Shown piece by piece: positions 37,527 to 47,059 of a DNA stretch of 64,000 nt. Origin of the DNA: Piezodorus guildinii (lineage: Eukaryota > Arthropoda > Insecta > Hemiptera > Pentatomidae); the NCBI GenBank assembly GCA_023052935.1, contig CM041293.1:179848789-179912788 (forward strand), given 5' to 3'. Each line of letters opens with the position of its first letter. The stretch's first letter is position 1. The position numbers were made by a program, and so were the translations under genes. Under the pieces are notes generated by a model, which saw only the letters and a program-made list of their open reading frames with translations, ran no database searches and was not told the origin of the DNA.

Positions 37527-40521
37527 ACTTTCCTTTTTCGTATTTAGGATCTATTTTCTTTTTCTGTTGTCTCTTTATATACACATCTTCCGGGATTTCT
37601 ATGTCTTCTCTATTTTCATTTAACTTGCCTATTTTTCTCTCTTTATTTTGTTCTATACCTTTCTTAGTTATTTCGAAAAGCTGCTTCATTTTCCGATGGT
37701 ACTCATGAACAAGATATTCTTTTATTTCCGGGGATTCATTATAAATTTCATTAGTGATACCGAAAGTTATTTCGTTAGGGGTCATTTTAAGATCTTGATT
37801 AAGGGAATTATTATATGCTGTCGTTGCTTGCTCTAACTTATCTTCCTCTTTATCATCTTTGTTTTCTATGTTTATAAGTCTTAAAATTTCTAATAACGAA
37901 GAGCTTGCTCGATTAAGCAATCCAAGAGAGTTAGGGTGATTGGGGGTAGTATAATGTAATTCAATATTTAAGTAGTTTAGAAAATCTTTAAACAAGTTAT
38001 TGTCGAATTCTCTTCCGTTGTCACATGATATTTTTTGGGGTTTTGGAAAATATGCTAAATATTTTTTCAATACTTTCATGCTTTCTATGGCATTATAACT
38101 CGTTGCGTAATAAGAAAATATTCTTTTGGAAAAAGTATCTACTATTAAATAAATGTAATAATTACTCATGTGTAAGGTATCAATCATTAAATCTGTAAAG
38201 GGTTTCTCAGGTGTGGGAGTAATTTTAAATTTTTGTTTTATAGGTCTTCTATCGTATTTGCCTTTTCCACATGTGTCACATTTGTTTATAATTTCTGTGA
38301 TATGATCTTTCATATTGGGCCAATAAAATTTGGTTTTCAAAACTAAATATGTTTCATTTATACCTCTGTGGCATGTCTTGGCGATATGATAATCAAGGAT
38401 AAGTAATTTCTGGTCTTCCGTGTTCTTTACATCTGGCAATAGTTTATAATATCTTTTAATTCTATTTGTGGGAAATTTTTCTCTAATGAGTGATGCAACT
38501 TTATTAAATAATGCATTATACCAATTATTTTCACTTTCTATAGAATCTGATATGGGTGAGCAGTATATGCCGTAAGTTATATTTGGTCTTAAGATTTCTA
38601 AAAGTTTTTCTTCTATTTCAAAATCTTTTTCATGATAAGGCCAAGTAAATTCAATTGTTGTTCTTTGCTTATTATTGAATATTGTTTCGCGTTGAATTTT
38701 CGCGTGTCCCTTTTTTATTATTATTTGATTTTTCTCAACATTTACTGGTCTAGATTTATCATCAACTATTAAGATTCTGTTATCGGAGGATTCTGTGGAG
38801 TGCTGCGTTGCTAAAGAAGATATATCATCTTGAATTATTTCTTGGTGTTCACCATTATTATTTTCTTCTATGTTTTCATCATTATTAATTCCTTCTAAGT
38901 TTTCATTGTTAGCTTCTTCTTGGGTTTCTTCTATTCCCATTTCTTGTAATAAATCTACGATTTCTTGTGAATAGTTATTAGGAGAATTTTCTGTATGAAA
39001 AATATCAAATTCTGGTTCTTTTAATTTCCTTTCTTCAATAGGGTAACGGGATAAATGATCGGCGACTTTATTAGCCTTTCCTTCAATGTATTTTATGTCA
39101 TATTCGAAATCTTCTAACAATAATTTCCATCTAATTAATCTGGCGTTCTGTGTTTTACACGTTCTTAAATATTCTAAAGGTTTGTGATCTGAATATATGA
39201 AAAATTTTCTACCGTATAAGTAGGGTCGAAAATGATTGCAAGCCCAAATAATGGCTAAACATTCCTTTTCCGTTGTTGAGTAATTTTGTTCTGCTTTATT
39301 AAGTGTTCTGGATGCAAAACATACAGGGAGTTCTTTTCCATCTTTCTTCTGTGCTAATACTGCACCAATGGCGAAATTACTTGCGTCAGTTGTTAAGAAA
39401 AAGTCCTGATTGAAATCTGGAATTTGCAAAATGGGGCTACTACATACAAGTTGTTTCAATTTCTCAAAAGCGTTTTCATATAACTCTGGTTTGATTTCTT
39501 TTTGATCTTTTCGAAGACATCTCGTTAATGGGGAAGCTATCTTTGCGTAATTTGGTATCATTTTCCTATAGAAACCAGTTAATCCTAAAAAGCTTTTAAT
39601 TTCTTTTTCATTTTTAGGGAGTTTAAAATCTTTTACTGCTTTTATCTTTTCTGGATTAGGTTCTATGCCGCGTTCGCTGATAATATGTCCGAGGAATAAC
39701 AATTCTTTCTTGCAAAATTCTGTCTTATCGAGCTGAATCTTTAAGTTATGTTTTTCTAACTTTTTAAGAGTTTCTTCTAAATGTTTCCAATGATCTTTGT
39801 AATTTTCAGAAAAAATTATAATATCGTCCATATAGACTAAAACGTTAATAGAATCTGAAAAAATGATATTCATGGCTCTTTGAAACGTTGCTGGGGCATT
39901 ACTGAGTCCAAATGGCATGCGAAGGAATTCAAAGTGGCCTTGATCTGTAGAAAATGCTGTTTTTGGGATAGAACTTTCTTCGACTTTTATTTGATGGAAG
40001 CCTGAGCAAAGGTCCATTGCTGTAAATATCGTCGCTTTTCCTAATTTGCCTAAAAGGTCTTCAATATTAGGAATGGGGAATTTATCCGGGGTTGTTTCTC
40101 GATTTAATTTCCTGTAATCAATCACCATTCGTATTTTTCTTTTTCCTGATGCGTCTGGCTTTTTCGGGACAATCCAAACGGGAGAATTGTAAGGGGAATT
40201 GCTGGGTCTTATTATTTTGGATTCTAACATCTTTTTAATTTCTTCCTTAATATTTTCTTTGAATTGGTGGGGATATCTGTAATTTTTCGAATATATCGGG
40301 TCTTCGGTTTTTGTTTTAATCTTATGCTCCAATAAATCAGTGGCTGAAAGGGGATCATTTTCAGTCTTAAATACTGATGGATATTTCGATAATAATTTAA
40401 TTAAATTTGATTTTTCTTGAGGAGGTATATGGTCGGTTCTGATTAGTTGGGGGATTTGTTTTATTATTTCATGGTTTCCTTTTTTATTAGATTCTGTTAA
40501 TTCTACTTCTTCTTTTTGCAA
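37372..40521 (-). CDS. pol: Errantivirus pol: RT, RNase H, integrase
   Basis: About 1049 codons, with no ATG at the 5' end (the first in-frame near-start is TTG). RT lies at about residues 90-270 with MVIDYRKLNR, FLRMPFGLSNAPATFQ and a YMDD box. RNase H follows at about 355-480 (LTTDASNFAIGAVL, TEKECLAIIW, YSDHKPLEYL). A ~140-residue Glu/Asn-rich linker follows, then an HHCC finger (CHRGI...CDTC) at about 715-755 and the integrase core at about 775-890. The first Asp (LMIDTLH) and second Asp (SCDNGREF) are present. At the expected Glu, 36 residues after the second Asp, the codon at 37914-37912 is AAT (Asn). The C-terminus is very basic (KKKSNNNNN). RT and RH look functional by motif. Integrase as written lacks one of its three metal ligands. 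Confidence 0.88.
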   Translation of the reverse strand: MQKEEVELTESNKKGNHEIIKQIPQLIRTDHIPPQEKSNLIKLLSKYPSVFKTENDPLSATDLLEHKIKTKTEDPIYSKNYRYPHQFKENIKEEIKKMLESKIIRPSNSPYNSPVWIVPKKPDASGKRKIRMVIDYRKLNRETTPDKFPIPNIEDLLGKLGKATIFTAMDLCSGFHQIKVEESSIPKTAFSTDQGHFEFLRMPFGLSNAPATFQRAMNIIFSDSINVLVYMDDIIIFSENYKDHWKHLEETLKKLEKHNLKIQLDKTEFCKKELLFLGHIISERGIEPNPEKIKAVKDFKLPKNEKEIKSFLGLTGFYRKMIPNYAKIASPLTRCLRKDQKEIKPELYENAFEKLKQLVCSSPILQIPDFNQDFFLTTDASNFAIGAVLAQKKDGKELPVCFASRTLNKAEQNYSTTEKECLAIIWACNHFRPYLYGRKFFIYSDHKPLEYLRTCKTQNARLIRWKLLLEDFEYDIKYIEGKANKVADHLSRYPIEERKLKEPEFDIFHTENSPNNYSQEIVDLLQEMGIEETQEEANNENLEGINNDENIEENNNGEHQEIIQDDISSLATQHSTESSDNRILIVDDKSRPVNVEKNQIIIKKGHAKIQRETIFNNKQRTTIEFTWPYHEKDFEIEEKLLEILRPNITYGIYCSPISDSIESENNWYNALFNKVASLIREKFPTNRIKRYYKLLPDVKNTEDQKLLILDYHIAKTCHRGINETYLVLKTKFYWPNMKDHITEIINKCDTCGKGKYDRRPIKQKFKITPTPEKPFTDLMIDTLHMSNYYIYLIVDTFSKRIFSYYATSYNAIESMKVLKKYLAYFPKPQKISCDNGREFDNNLFKDFLNYLNIELHYTTPNHPNSLGLLNRASSSLLEILRLINIENKDDKEEDKLEQATTAYNNSLNQDLKMTPNEITFGITNEIYNESPEIKEYLVHEYHRKMKQLFEITKKGIEQNKERKIGKLNENREDIEIPEDVYIKRQQKKKIDPKYEKGKYVDKRFQNRNKGRKKKLHPDQVKRPKKVTKKKKSNNNNNKPSTSQKKPRNN

Positions 40522-41107
40522 ATAGTATAAATAGGTAAATATATGGTTTCGTTAACTTTACTGTCGATTATTATATTTTGATCATAGATGCCAGGTTTAA
40601 TTTTAATCTTATCATCTTCATAGTCAATAAAATATAGATTTTTATTTTGTTCTACTTTTATCTGATTTTCGCCTTCTTTCAAAACTAATTTTAAAACTTC
40701 GTCTTCCATAATAAAATCAAACTCTGTATAGCGAGTTTTTATTTTGTTGGTTTCGAAATCGATATTAAATTTCATTTCCCTCATTGTCTCATTTCCTAGT
40801 AGTATTTCGTAATTGGGACTGAAATTAAATAGATAAAATTTTATTTTTTCGGGGTTTTTAAGAAAATTATTTCTGCAATAAACTGAAATAGATTCCGTGC
40901 CAAGTTCTTCTCCGGTTGCTGTTTTTATTGTAAAATTTTCTTTTTCTCTTTCAACATCTGGTGGTACAATGTCTGGTCTTATATAATTCTTCCAAGATCC
41001 GGTATCAATAAGCCATTTACGATTCGCGTGGTCTTTAACATAAGGCAGTTGGCTTTTATTCTCTTCTTTTATGTGTTTTGATTGTCTGGCGGGCCTTTCT
41101 CTAAAAA
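40503..41107 (-). CDS. pro: Errantivirus protease frame (pro)
   Basis: About 200 codons open in the -1 frame relative to gag, from the slippery site to TAG at 40505-40503. The retroviral aspartic protease motif is WLIDTGSW with the catalytic Asp-Thr-Gly, and a second conserved motif NYEILLGNE lies about 70 residues later. It ends ICKKKK. The RT frame lies one further base back (-1) and overlaps by about 19 bases. In relatives pro and RT share a frame. Here either a second frameshift at CAAAAAG or a one-base indel in this copy explains the change. Confidence 0.75.
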
Positions 41108-42199
41108 AGAATTATTTGGATCTAATTTTTCTAATTTCTCTCTCAATTCTCTGATTTCTTGGTCTTTCGGGTCTTCTTGCTGAATTTGGAAATTAGGCTG
41201 TTTCGGTTTATTCCCGAATGCGCTAACTGTTCTCATGGATACAGTTGGATTTTCATCTTTCTTATTATTATTATAATTTTGATTCCGGTATCGACCTGAA
41301 CCGTTGAAATACCTTTGTTGTTCTTGACGGGGCCATTGTTGGTAATAATTATTATTATTATTATTCTGCCGGTAGTCTTGTGGAGGTTCTTGTTGTCGAT
41401 ATTGATGCTCTTGTCTTTGATTATGTGGGTTATACGGGTTATTGGGATTTTGCCAATTATTAAATCGTTTGTGATGTTTTTTATCGAACTTTTTCTTATG
41501 GTCGAAGCCTCTTTTGTAATCATGTTCTCCGGGTCTTCTCATATTTCCCGAATTTATGAGGTCATCGAAGAGTAGATGGTTCTCATTCTGAATTAAATTT
41601 CTCAAATCATCTAATGTTCTTAACTTTTCTGCTTTAGTCATAAGATATGTTCTTATGTGAAGGGGCATGTTAGTGTAAAAAAAATAAAGAATACTTTTCT
41701 CTAATGCGCTAATAATTGTTTCTCTATTTGGTGTGTTTTCTATCCGATGTTTAGAAATTATTAAAGTGCGGATCTTATCAATTCTTTGAAGGAAATCAAG
41801 AGGGTGTTCCTTATGATGTATTTTGTTATTAAATAATTCATGCGATAATTGTTCAATTGAGCGGCTGTCTCTGAAGGTTCTTTCGAGATAATTTAGTAAT
41901 TCTTCAACACGACTAAATTCGCACGTTGTATTTATATAATCAGCTTCATCCGTAAGTTTTGCTAAAAGTTTACTTAATAATCTTTGTTCGTTTAGTTCCT
42001 TAAACGAGTTGTCCGGTTTACACACGATTTGGTAAACTTGTCTACAAACTGTCACGAATTTTAACAGATTGTGTGGATTTCCATTAAAATTAGGGATATG
42101 ATCGTAGTCTGCCGATTTAATTTGAAAGCTTGCCATATTTGTAGTTAATATTAAATTATTTACTCGCAGGATTAAAGAATTTAAATAATCATCAGACAT
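41069..42199 (-). CDS. gag: Errantivirus gag
   Basis: 376 codons from an ATG. Residues 20-220 form the capsid-like region (FNGNPHNLLKFVTVCRQVYQ, NYLERTFRDSRSIEQLSHEL, HPLDFLQRIDKIR). Residues 230-335 are basic and Asn/Gln/Tyr/Arg-rich with no CCHC zinc knuckle, as in several errantiviruses. A short helical part (IRELREKLEKLD) ends the protein. The structural protein assembles the particle and packages RNA. Its last codons contain the in-phase slippery site at 41108-41102. Confidence 0.85.
   Translation of the reverse strand: MSDDYLNSLILRVNNLILTTNMASFQIKSADYDHIPNFNGNPHNLLKFVTVCRQVYQIVCKPDNSFKELNEQRLLSKLLAKLTDEADYINTTCEFSRVEELLNYLERTFRDSRSIEQLSHELFNNKIHHKEHPLDFLQRIDKIRTLIISKHRIENTPNRETIISALEKSILYFFYTNMPLHIRTYLMTKAEKLRTLDDLRNLIQNENHLLFDDLINSGNMRRPGEHDYKRGFDHKKKFDKKHHKRFNNWQNPNNPYNPHNQRQEHQYRQQEPPQDYRQNNNNNNYYQQWPRQEQQRYFNGSGRYRNQNYNNNKKDENPTVSMRTVSAFGNKPKQPNFQIQQEDPKDQEIRELREKLEKLDPNNSFLEKGPPDNQNT
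41102..41108 (-). promoter_or_regulatory. -1 ribosomal frameshift heptamer T TTT TTA
   Basis: In the gag phase the minus strand reads TCT TTT TTA GAG, so T-TTT-TTA is a classical X-XXY-YYZ slippery site. A -1 slip joins gag to the protease frame with no stop in between, and gag itself ends 11 codons later at TAA (41071-41069). A downstream stem or pseudoknot was not worked out. Confidence 0.75.
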
Positions 42200-42542
42200 A
42201 AAATTACAATAGTAAAGGAAATTAACTTACAAAAATTGAGTACGCTGTCAAAATAATCTTCGACGGGGTGTGAAGATCTGTCCTTGAGCTGGATACCTGA
42301 CGACAGTGAAGTCCGGCCAAGGTTGAGTGCAGATAAGAGACTTTGCCTGCGTTGCGAGATGCTCGGGGTGAGTGAACTCGTCCAGAATCTGAAGATCTCG
42401 AAGTTGGTAGTCCTCGGTAGGTAAGCCAAAATCTTGAGTCTTCACAGGTGAGGAATCCTAGGCGGTAGTCCTAATTCTGGATTTGCGGAAAAAGTTCGGA
42501 TCTGCGGAAACTCGGTTCTTAAAACTGCGATAAAAATATGCA

Positions 42543-42560
42543 GTCCCTGTTCGGGCGCCA
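42543..42560 (-). promoter_or_regulatory. Primer-binding site, tRNA-Lys type
   Basis: The minus strand reads TGGCGCCCGAACAGGGAC directly after the 5' LTR. This 18-mer is complementary to the 3' end of tRNA-Lys(UUU) as used by many retroviruses. Confidence 0.9.
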
Positions 42561-42847
42561 ATTTTGGTGTTCGTGCTCGTTATTGTAAAAAAAAAATATT
42601 TTATTTATTCAAAAGTTACAAAATATCGATAATAACACTTTAAAAGACAATAATGACAATCTTGATAATAACAATATGGCTATACTAGATCTGACATAGA
42701 TTACGTACCGTAATTACTGCGAGGACTTGAAGAGAGTGATCCCTGGGAGAAGGGACAGGGTATATAAAGGTTAATAGGACTGCTGAATAAGATTCAAGGA
42801 ATATGGTGTGATCTGCAGGTGCACTATGGCCTCATGGTGGCGTGACT
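42561..42847 (-). repeat. 5' LTR of errantivirus-type element
   Basis: 287 bp, matches the LTR at 35366-35652 base for base as read. In element orientation it starts AGTCACGCCACC and ends CACCAAAAT. Confidence 0.95.
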
Positions 42848-43344
42848 TATTACAAAAGACTCATTTACATCAATATTATCAGACCTATTTGGAAATATGG
42901 AATCGAGCTTTGGGGCTCTACGAAACTATCTAATTCCTCCCGTATCCAGTCTCTGCAATAAAAAATCCTTCGCAAAATCCTCGCCCCTTATTTTGTTGCA
43001 AATCAACTCCTCAATAATGACCTTAATATCCCATTTGTTGCAGACATAGCCCGTAATAGATACTCCTCTTTTCATTCTAAACCTCTTGCACATACAAACC
43101 CACTTGTTCGTAATTTATCTTCCTTAGATATGATGATAACCCTCAATAGCGACTGAAAAGAAGGTGGCCTCGGGACCTACTGAGTTAAAATAGTTAGTGA
43201 AGTGCTACCGATGGGTAGTTTTTTCTCAAGACATTTTCTGGACTTTTTTTTTCATTCTACATATTTACTTATTGTGTTCTTTAATACAGTTGTAAATTAC
43301 TATAAATAAGAAAAAAAAAAAGAAAGAAAAGTTTTATAAAACTA

Positions 43345-43610
43345 ATCGAAACTACTTAGCTCGCGTCTATTGTTAAGAAAAATAAAGGTTAGGTCTTACG
43401 TAATTCTTCTTCTTCTAACTGTCCTGGACTGATGTGAAACGTGGTGGCTTTCTCAGAATTTTTGGTCTAAAGAGGGTATGAGCCCACTAGAGAATTCTGA
43501 AGTTTAAAAAACGCAGAATTACGGAGCTTGTATTCCTCCAGTTTAAATGTGTTTTTAGCTTAAATGGGCATGTAAAGTTGTTAGGCTTAGTGACGAACGG
43601 ATTTATAAAA
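43345..43610 (+). pseudogene. RTE-C fragment, heavily decayed
   Basis: CTACTTAGCTCGCG...ATAAAGGTTAGG and GTAAAGTTGTTAGGCTTAGTGA match parts of 20460-20750. ACGCAGAATTACGGAGCTTG matches 18050. No frame remains. Confidence 0.6.
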
Positions 43611-43734
43611 GACTATTAAGTAATGTTATAGTGAAACAAGACGGGATAAGACATAATAAAGAGAACGGAAAGTAAAATGAGATTTTTTTTTCTCTGCTTC
43701 GAAGAGACCTCACGTCACTCACTTAGGCAGTGAG

Positions 43735-44045
43735 TTAATGTGGCTTCTTTCCTTCACACGCAGAAAATATTTCCAAGGATCATTTTACTCCCACTTTACC
43801 AAACCATTTACTCCCAGCATCCTTTTAACAGTCTCCTCCAATTTAAATCTTAAGTCCACTCACTCGAAACAAAATCGCGATATTCTGACCATTCAGTTTC
43901 TTGCCTCACAACTAAAACTTTCGATTCTTCCTTTATTATCCGCTCTATTACTCTCTGGAATTCTCTACCTAACCACATTCGCCATACTGCTCTTCGATCC
44001 TCATTTAAATCAACCCAAAATGAAAGTCAATTATGATATTTGAAT
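43735..44045 (+). pseudogene. LINE RT C-terminus, CR1/L2-like
   Basis: One 101-codon frame and overlapping frames carry decayed text resembling the last part of a CR1/L2-type RT (SRRKYFQGSF-like start, WNSLPNHIR-like coding DNA near 43960). It is similar in kind to 47060-47815. The frame itself (MWLLSFTRRKYF...) is only partly real homology. Confidence 0.4.
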
Positions 44046-44126
44046 TCTAGATAATAAACTTTGAATAAAGAAAATAATTGTCTACTGCCACAATGTAAAT
44101 ATTGTTTATAAATTTATTTATTTTGA

Positions 44127-44133
<7 letters not shown>

Positions 44134-44200
<67 letters not shown>
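44134..44200. repeat. (GA)n microsatellite, 67 bp
   Basis: Uninterrupted GA/AG run. Confidence 0.98.
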
Positions 44201-44204
<4 letters not shown>

Positions 44205-44925
44205 TAAAATTAATTTAGCGCGGCTAACACCAGTTTTTCCTAAGCTATGAATTCCGAATAAGACAGAGCCCTTGCTATCTTGGCAACCCTATTCTAACTC
44301 CAGCCTGTAATTGTAAATCCATTTCCCTTCCTTATGTTTTTTCGTTTTCTCCCTCCCTCGCCTTATCTCCTGACCTCAATACAAGTTAAAATAACTATAT
44401 TTCATTTGAATAAGATGAAAATTTAAAGCATTTATACACAAGATAGCGAGCGATGTTATACCGAATAGTATTACGTAAAACAAGATAAAAAATTAATAAT
44501 GTAAGAAATATGAACTGATTCTTTATAGATTGGTACAGTAGTTGTTATAGTTGTGAACTTTGATGAATGAAATATACATTAATTAAATTAAACATAAACT
44601 CATCTCAGCACAATATATTTTTTAGAATTTTCATCAATTTTTCCGCTCAGCAATTTTAAATTTCGCGATTTTTTGACCAGTTATTCTCTATTTTTTCCTT
44701 ATTATAAACCATAAATAATTTTATTTTATCTAGCCAATAGTTTTAGTGTTATAGCCATTTATAGTCAGCTTCGAGGCTGGAAACACGTGTTGGTAAAAAC
44801 TTAGTAATTCTTGTAATTTTGTAGATATTAAATGAAAGCAAAAATAACATTAAGATATGGACATGCTTTGTATTTCTTTTTCCCAAATTCATTACATAAA
44901 TAGTGAAGTTTTTTTTTTAACTGGC
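44201..44925. other. Unassigned AT-rich DNA
   Basis: No supported gene or element. Confidence 0.4.
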
Positions 44926-44929
44926 TCCC

Positions 44930-45295
44930 GGGATCGCCTTAGAAAGTCCGTCTATTCCTCTCTCCTACATATTTTCTTATTATCCAGTCCTACGTCGCTG
45001 AATAAATCTTTCAAAATAAATCACAATAGTTCCTCTTCCTAACTTTTTTCTTAATCTGCCCGCTGTCCCTCAAGGCAGCATCCTAGGACCCGTTCTTTAA
45101 AAAGTCTATACAGCTGATATCCTAACCCATTTTAACACTTTTCTTTCATCGTGACACGTGTGTGCTATTAGTAGATAATGATCCAGTTAAGGCCTACCAC
45201 AACCTTCAAACCTACATCCGAGACCTTAAGGTATGGTGTAAGAATTTGAGGATAAAAATTATTTCTAACAAATCACACCAACTAATTTCCCTTCC
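44930..45295 (+). pseudogene. Jockey LINE fragment, RT palm/thumb
   Basis: Contains coding remnants of VPQGSILGPVL (near 45068-45100), then YHNLQTYIRDLKVWCKNLRI and KIISNKSHQ (45190-45285). The FADD region is destroyed. It ends abruptly where RTE-A2 begins. Confidence 0.7.
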
Positions 45296-45299
45296 TATT

Positions 45300-46410
45300 C
45301 AATTTGTTATTGGAAGTGGTCATGAGGTCAATAAGGACAAGGCTTGGAGGATGTATTTATCACAGGATATAGCAACATCTAGCGTTTGCAGATGATCTTG
45401 CGATAACCGGGAGAACAGCCAATGCTTTACTTGGAGCTTTAGAGGAGTGCGAAGTAGGGGTGGGCATAATCGAATGATCGTCATAATCCGATAGTCGGAC
45501 TTGGATGATTTAAATGATTTCATAATCGAATGATTAATATGCTAAGTCTTTCAATTATCCGAGCTCCTTGTATCGCTCGATTAACGTTAAACGATTCAGT
45601 TCGAATGTTCATTCGTTTCTCCAAACCGATTAGTCCGATAATGGATTAATTCGAAAGATCAATAATCGTCATTCGATTATGCCCGCACCTAGTGCGAAGT
45701 GGCCGCGAGGACAACAGGACTAATCATAAATACGGAAAAAAAGCTAAATATATGAGGACCATCAGGGAAGGATATAGCTTCGAGAGAGTACCAAGGTTTA
45801 AGTATCTAGGCACGGTTATCACTTAGAATAATGAGATTAGAGACGAAATTAAAGCAAGGATAACACCTGGCTATAGGTGCTATTGGTCTGTTATGAAAAT
45901 ATTTCAGAACAGGAATATATGCAGAGAACTGAAGATAAGATTATATCGTACAGTCCTTCAGCCAGTGGTCATGTATGGAAGCGAGTCCTGGACATTAACA
46001 CGCAACGATGAAAGACTATTAAACATGTGGGAAAGAAAAAATCTCAAAAGAATCTTTGGTCCTACAAAAGAAGGAGATCGTTGGCGAATGAAGACGAATG
46101 ATGAACTTAGAAATCTGTATCAGACACCTGATATAGTTGCCAAGGTCAAGAGCGCCAGAATAGATGGCTGAGGCATGTACAGAGAATGGAAAGTAGGAGG
46201 CTGCCTAAAATGATGATGGAGGGACACCCTGCTGGAAGAAGGAGCAGGGACCGAGCTAGACTTCGTGGCTGCAGGACGTAGAGGAGGACCTTCGGTCGTT
46301 GGGTGTCAGCGGATGGAGAAGGGCAGCCGAAGACAGGTCAGAGTGGAGGAGGATCGCTGAGGAGGCCAAGTTCCTACAAGGACCATAGCGCCGATAGATA
46401 GACAGATAGA
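45300..46410 (+). pseudogene. RTE-type LINE 3' half (copy RTE-A2)
   Basis: Second copy of the element at 2615-3530, starting at the same TATTCAATTTGTTATTGG. The text LAFADDLAI-like is at 45385, and a 92-codon frame at 45893-46171 gives IFQNRNICRELKIRLYRTVL and VVMYGSESWTLTRND. Stops and indels are scattered. It ends in ATAGATAGACAGATAGAT (46392-46410). A hAT MITE sits inside it. Confidence 0.8.
45455..45691. mobile_element. hAT-type MITE, 237 bp
   Basis: The 8-bp target duplication GTGCGAAG is at 45447-45454 and 45692-45699. Terminal inverted repeats: TAGGGGTGGGCATAATCGAA on the left and, as complement of the right end, TAGGTGCGGGCATAATCGAA (2 mismatches). Eight-bp duplications and TAGGGGTGGGC ends are hAT hallmarks. 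There is no coding capacity. The interior is rich in ATCGAA/TTCGAT inverted motifs. Confidence 0.92.
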
Positions 46411-46629
46411 TTTTAATACAGTTGTAAATATCAATAAACATGTTTAAAAATACACACGGTAAATGCAAGTAAAAGATTTTAATATAAAAAAGTCGATGAT
46501 TTTTATTGTTGTATTTTTTTTTTCCAATCTATTATTATTTTAAAGACATAATACCCGATAAATTTTAGTAAAAAATTATATATTCCTATCTCGTACGATC
46601 TTTATTATTTTGAAATTCCCTGACTATCT

Positions 46630-46630
46630 T

Positions 46631-46694
<64 letters not shown>
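46630..46694. repeat. (TA)n microsatellite
   Basis: About 65 bp of TA with one CA interruption. Confidence 0.95.
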
Positions 46695-46697
<3 letters not shown>

Positions 46698-47055
46698 AAT
46701 TGATTACCGTAGCATATTGTTTCGAAATAGATATAAGAAAGAAAATAAAAATTCTGGTCTTGACCTGTTCCTTGCTTTATTGGCGGTCGTTCTTTTTTCC
46801 TTAAGATGGTTGGCTCGCCGGACCACACATCTATTTTTATGGGCAATAAAAAAGATGGAGCAAGGACCTAAGGGAGATGAGATTGCCCGGGTTCAATTCC
46901 TCCCTGGCTCAATTGAAATTTATTGCATGGTGATTGTATCTGATATCCCACGGGGTAGGTTATAGATAAAAATGAGTAGCTAGGTTACTTCATTTTATCC
47001 AGCATTGTATTCTGGACGCGTAAGCTTCAGGATTAAAACAAATTGTAATTAATTA
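46695..47055. other. Unassigned; possible third tRNA-derived repeat
   Basis: 46800-46970 contains GGTTGGCTCGCCGG and a B-box-like GGGTTCAATTCC (46889-46900) followed by a short GC-rich body. It could be a SINE head, but only one copy was seen. Confidence 0.3.
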
Positions 47056-47059
47056 ATAA

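Larger units (their letters stand above)
35366..42847 (-). mobile_element. Errantivirus-type LTR element with env
   Basis: A 7.48-kb provirus-like element on the minus strand: LTR - PBS - gag - pro - pol - env - PPT - LTR. The two 287-bp LTRs appear identical. LTRs begin AGT and end AAT in element orientation, as in errantiviruses, with a tRNA-Lys type PBS. The flanks agree in 3 of 4 bases (ATA). Such elements are insect endogenous retroviruses, some of them infectious between cells. Here gag, RT, RNase H and env are open, but pro is in a separate frame from RT and the third integrase catalytic position is not acidic (see pol). Insertion was recent, into a Jockey fragment. Confidence 0.9.
35280..43250 (+). 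pseudogene. Jockey LINE fragment split by the errantivirus
   Basis: 35280-35365 encodes LKRQETARRYRLLQHLLDKR, and 42848-43180 resumes with LIYINIIRPIWKYGIELWGS, then KILRKILAPYFVANQLLNND and NPLVRNLSSLD. Comparison with 34374 shows the target was GTATATTAC. The LTR element sits inside it with a short duplication around TAT/ATA. The reading frame has internal stops (SLQ*KIL), so the LINE was dead or dying when hit. The 3' end includes CTCGGGACC near 43170. Confidence 0.8.

Noticed and set aside
46586..46846. Frames rich in Ile-Tyr
   Set aside because: They read through (TA)n microsatellites; the same applies at 51029-51262 and 51611-51901.
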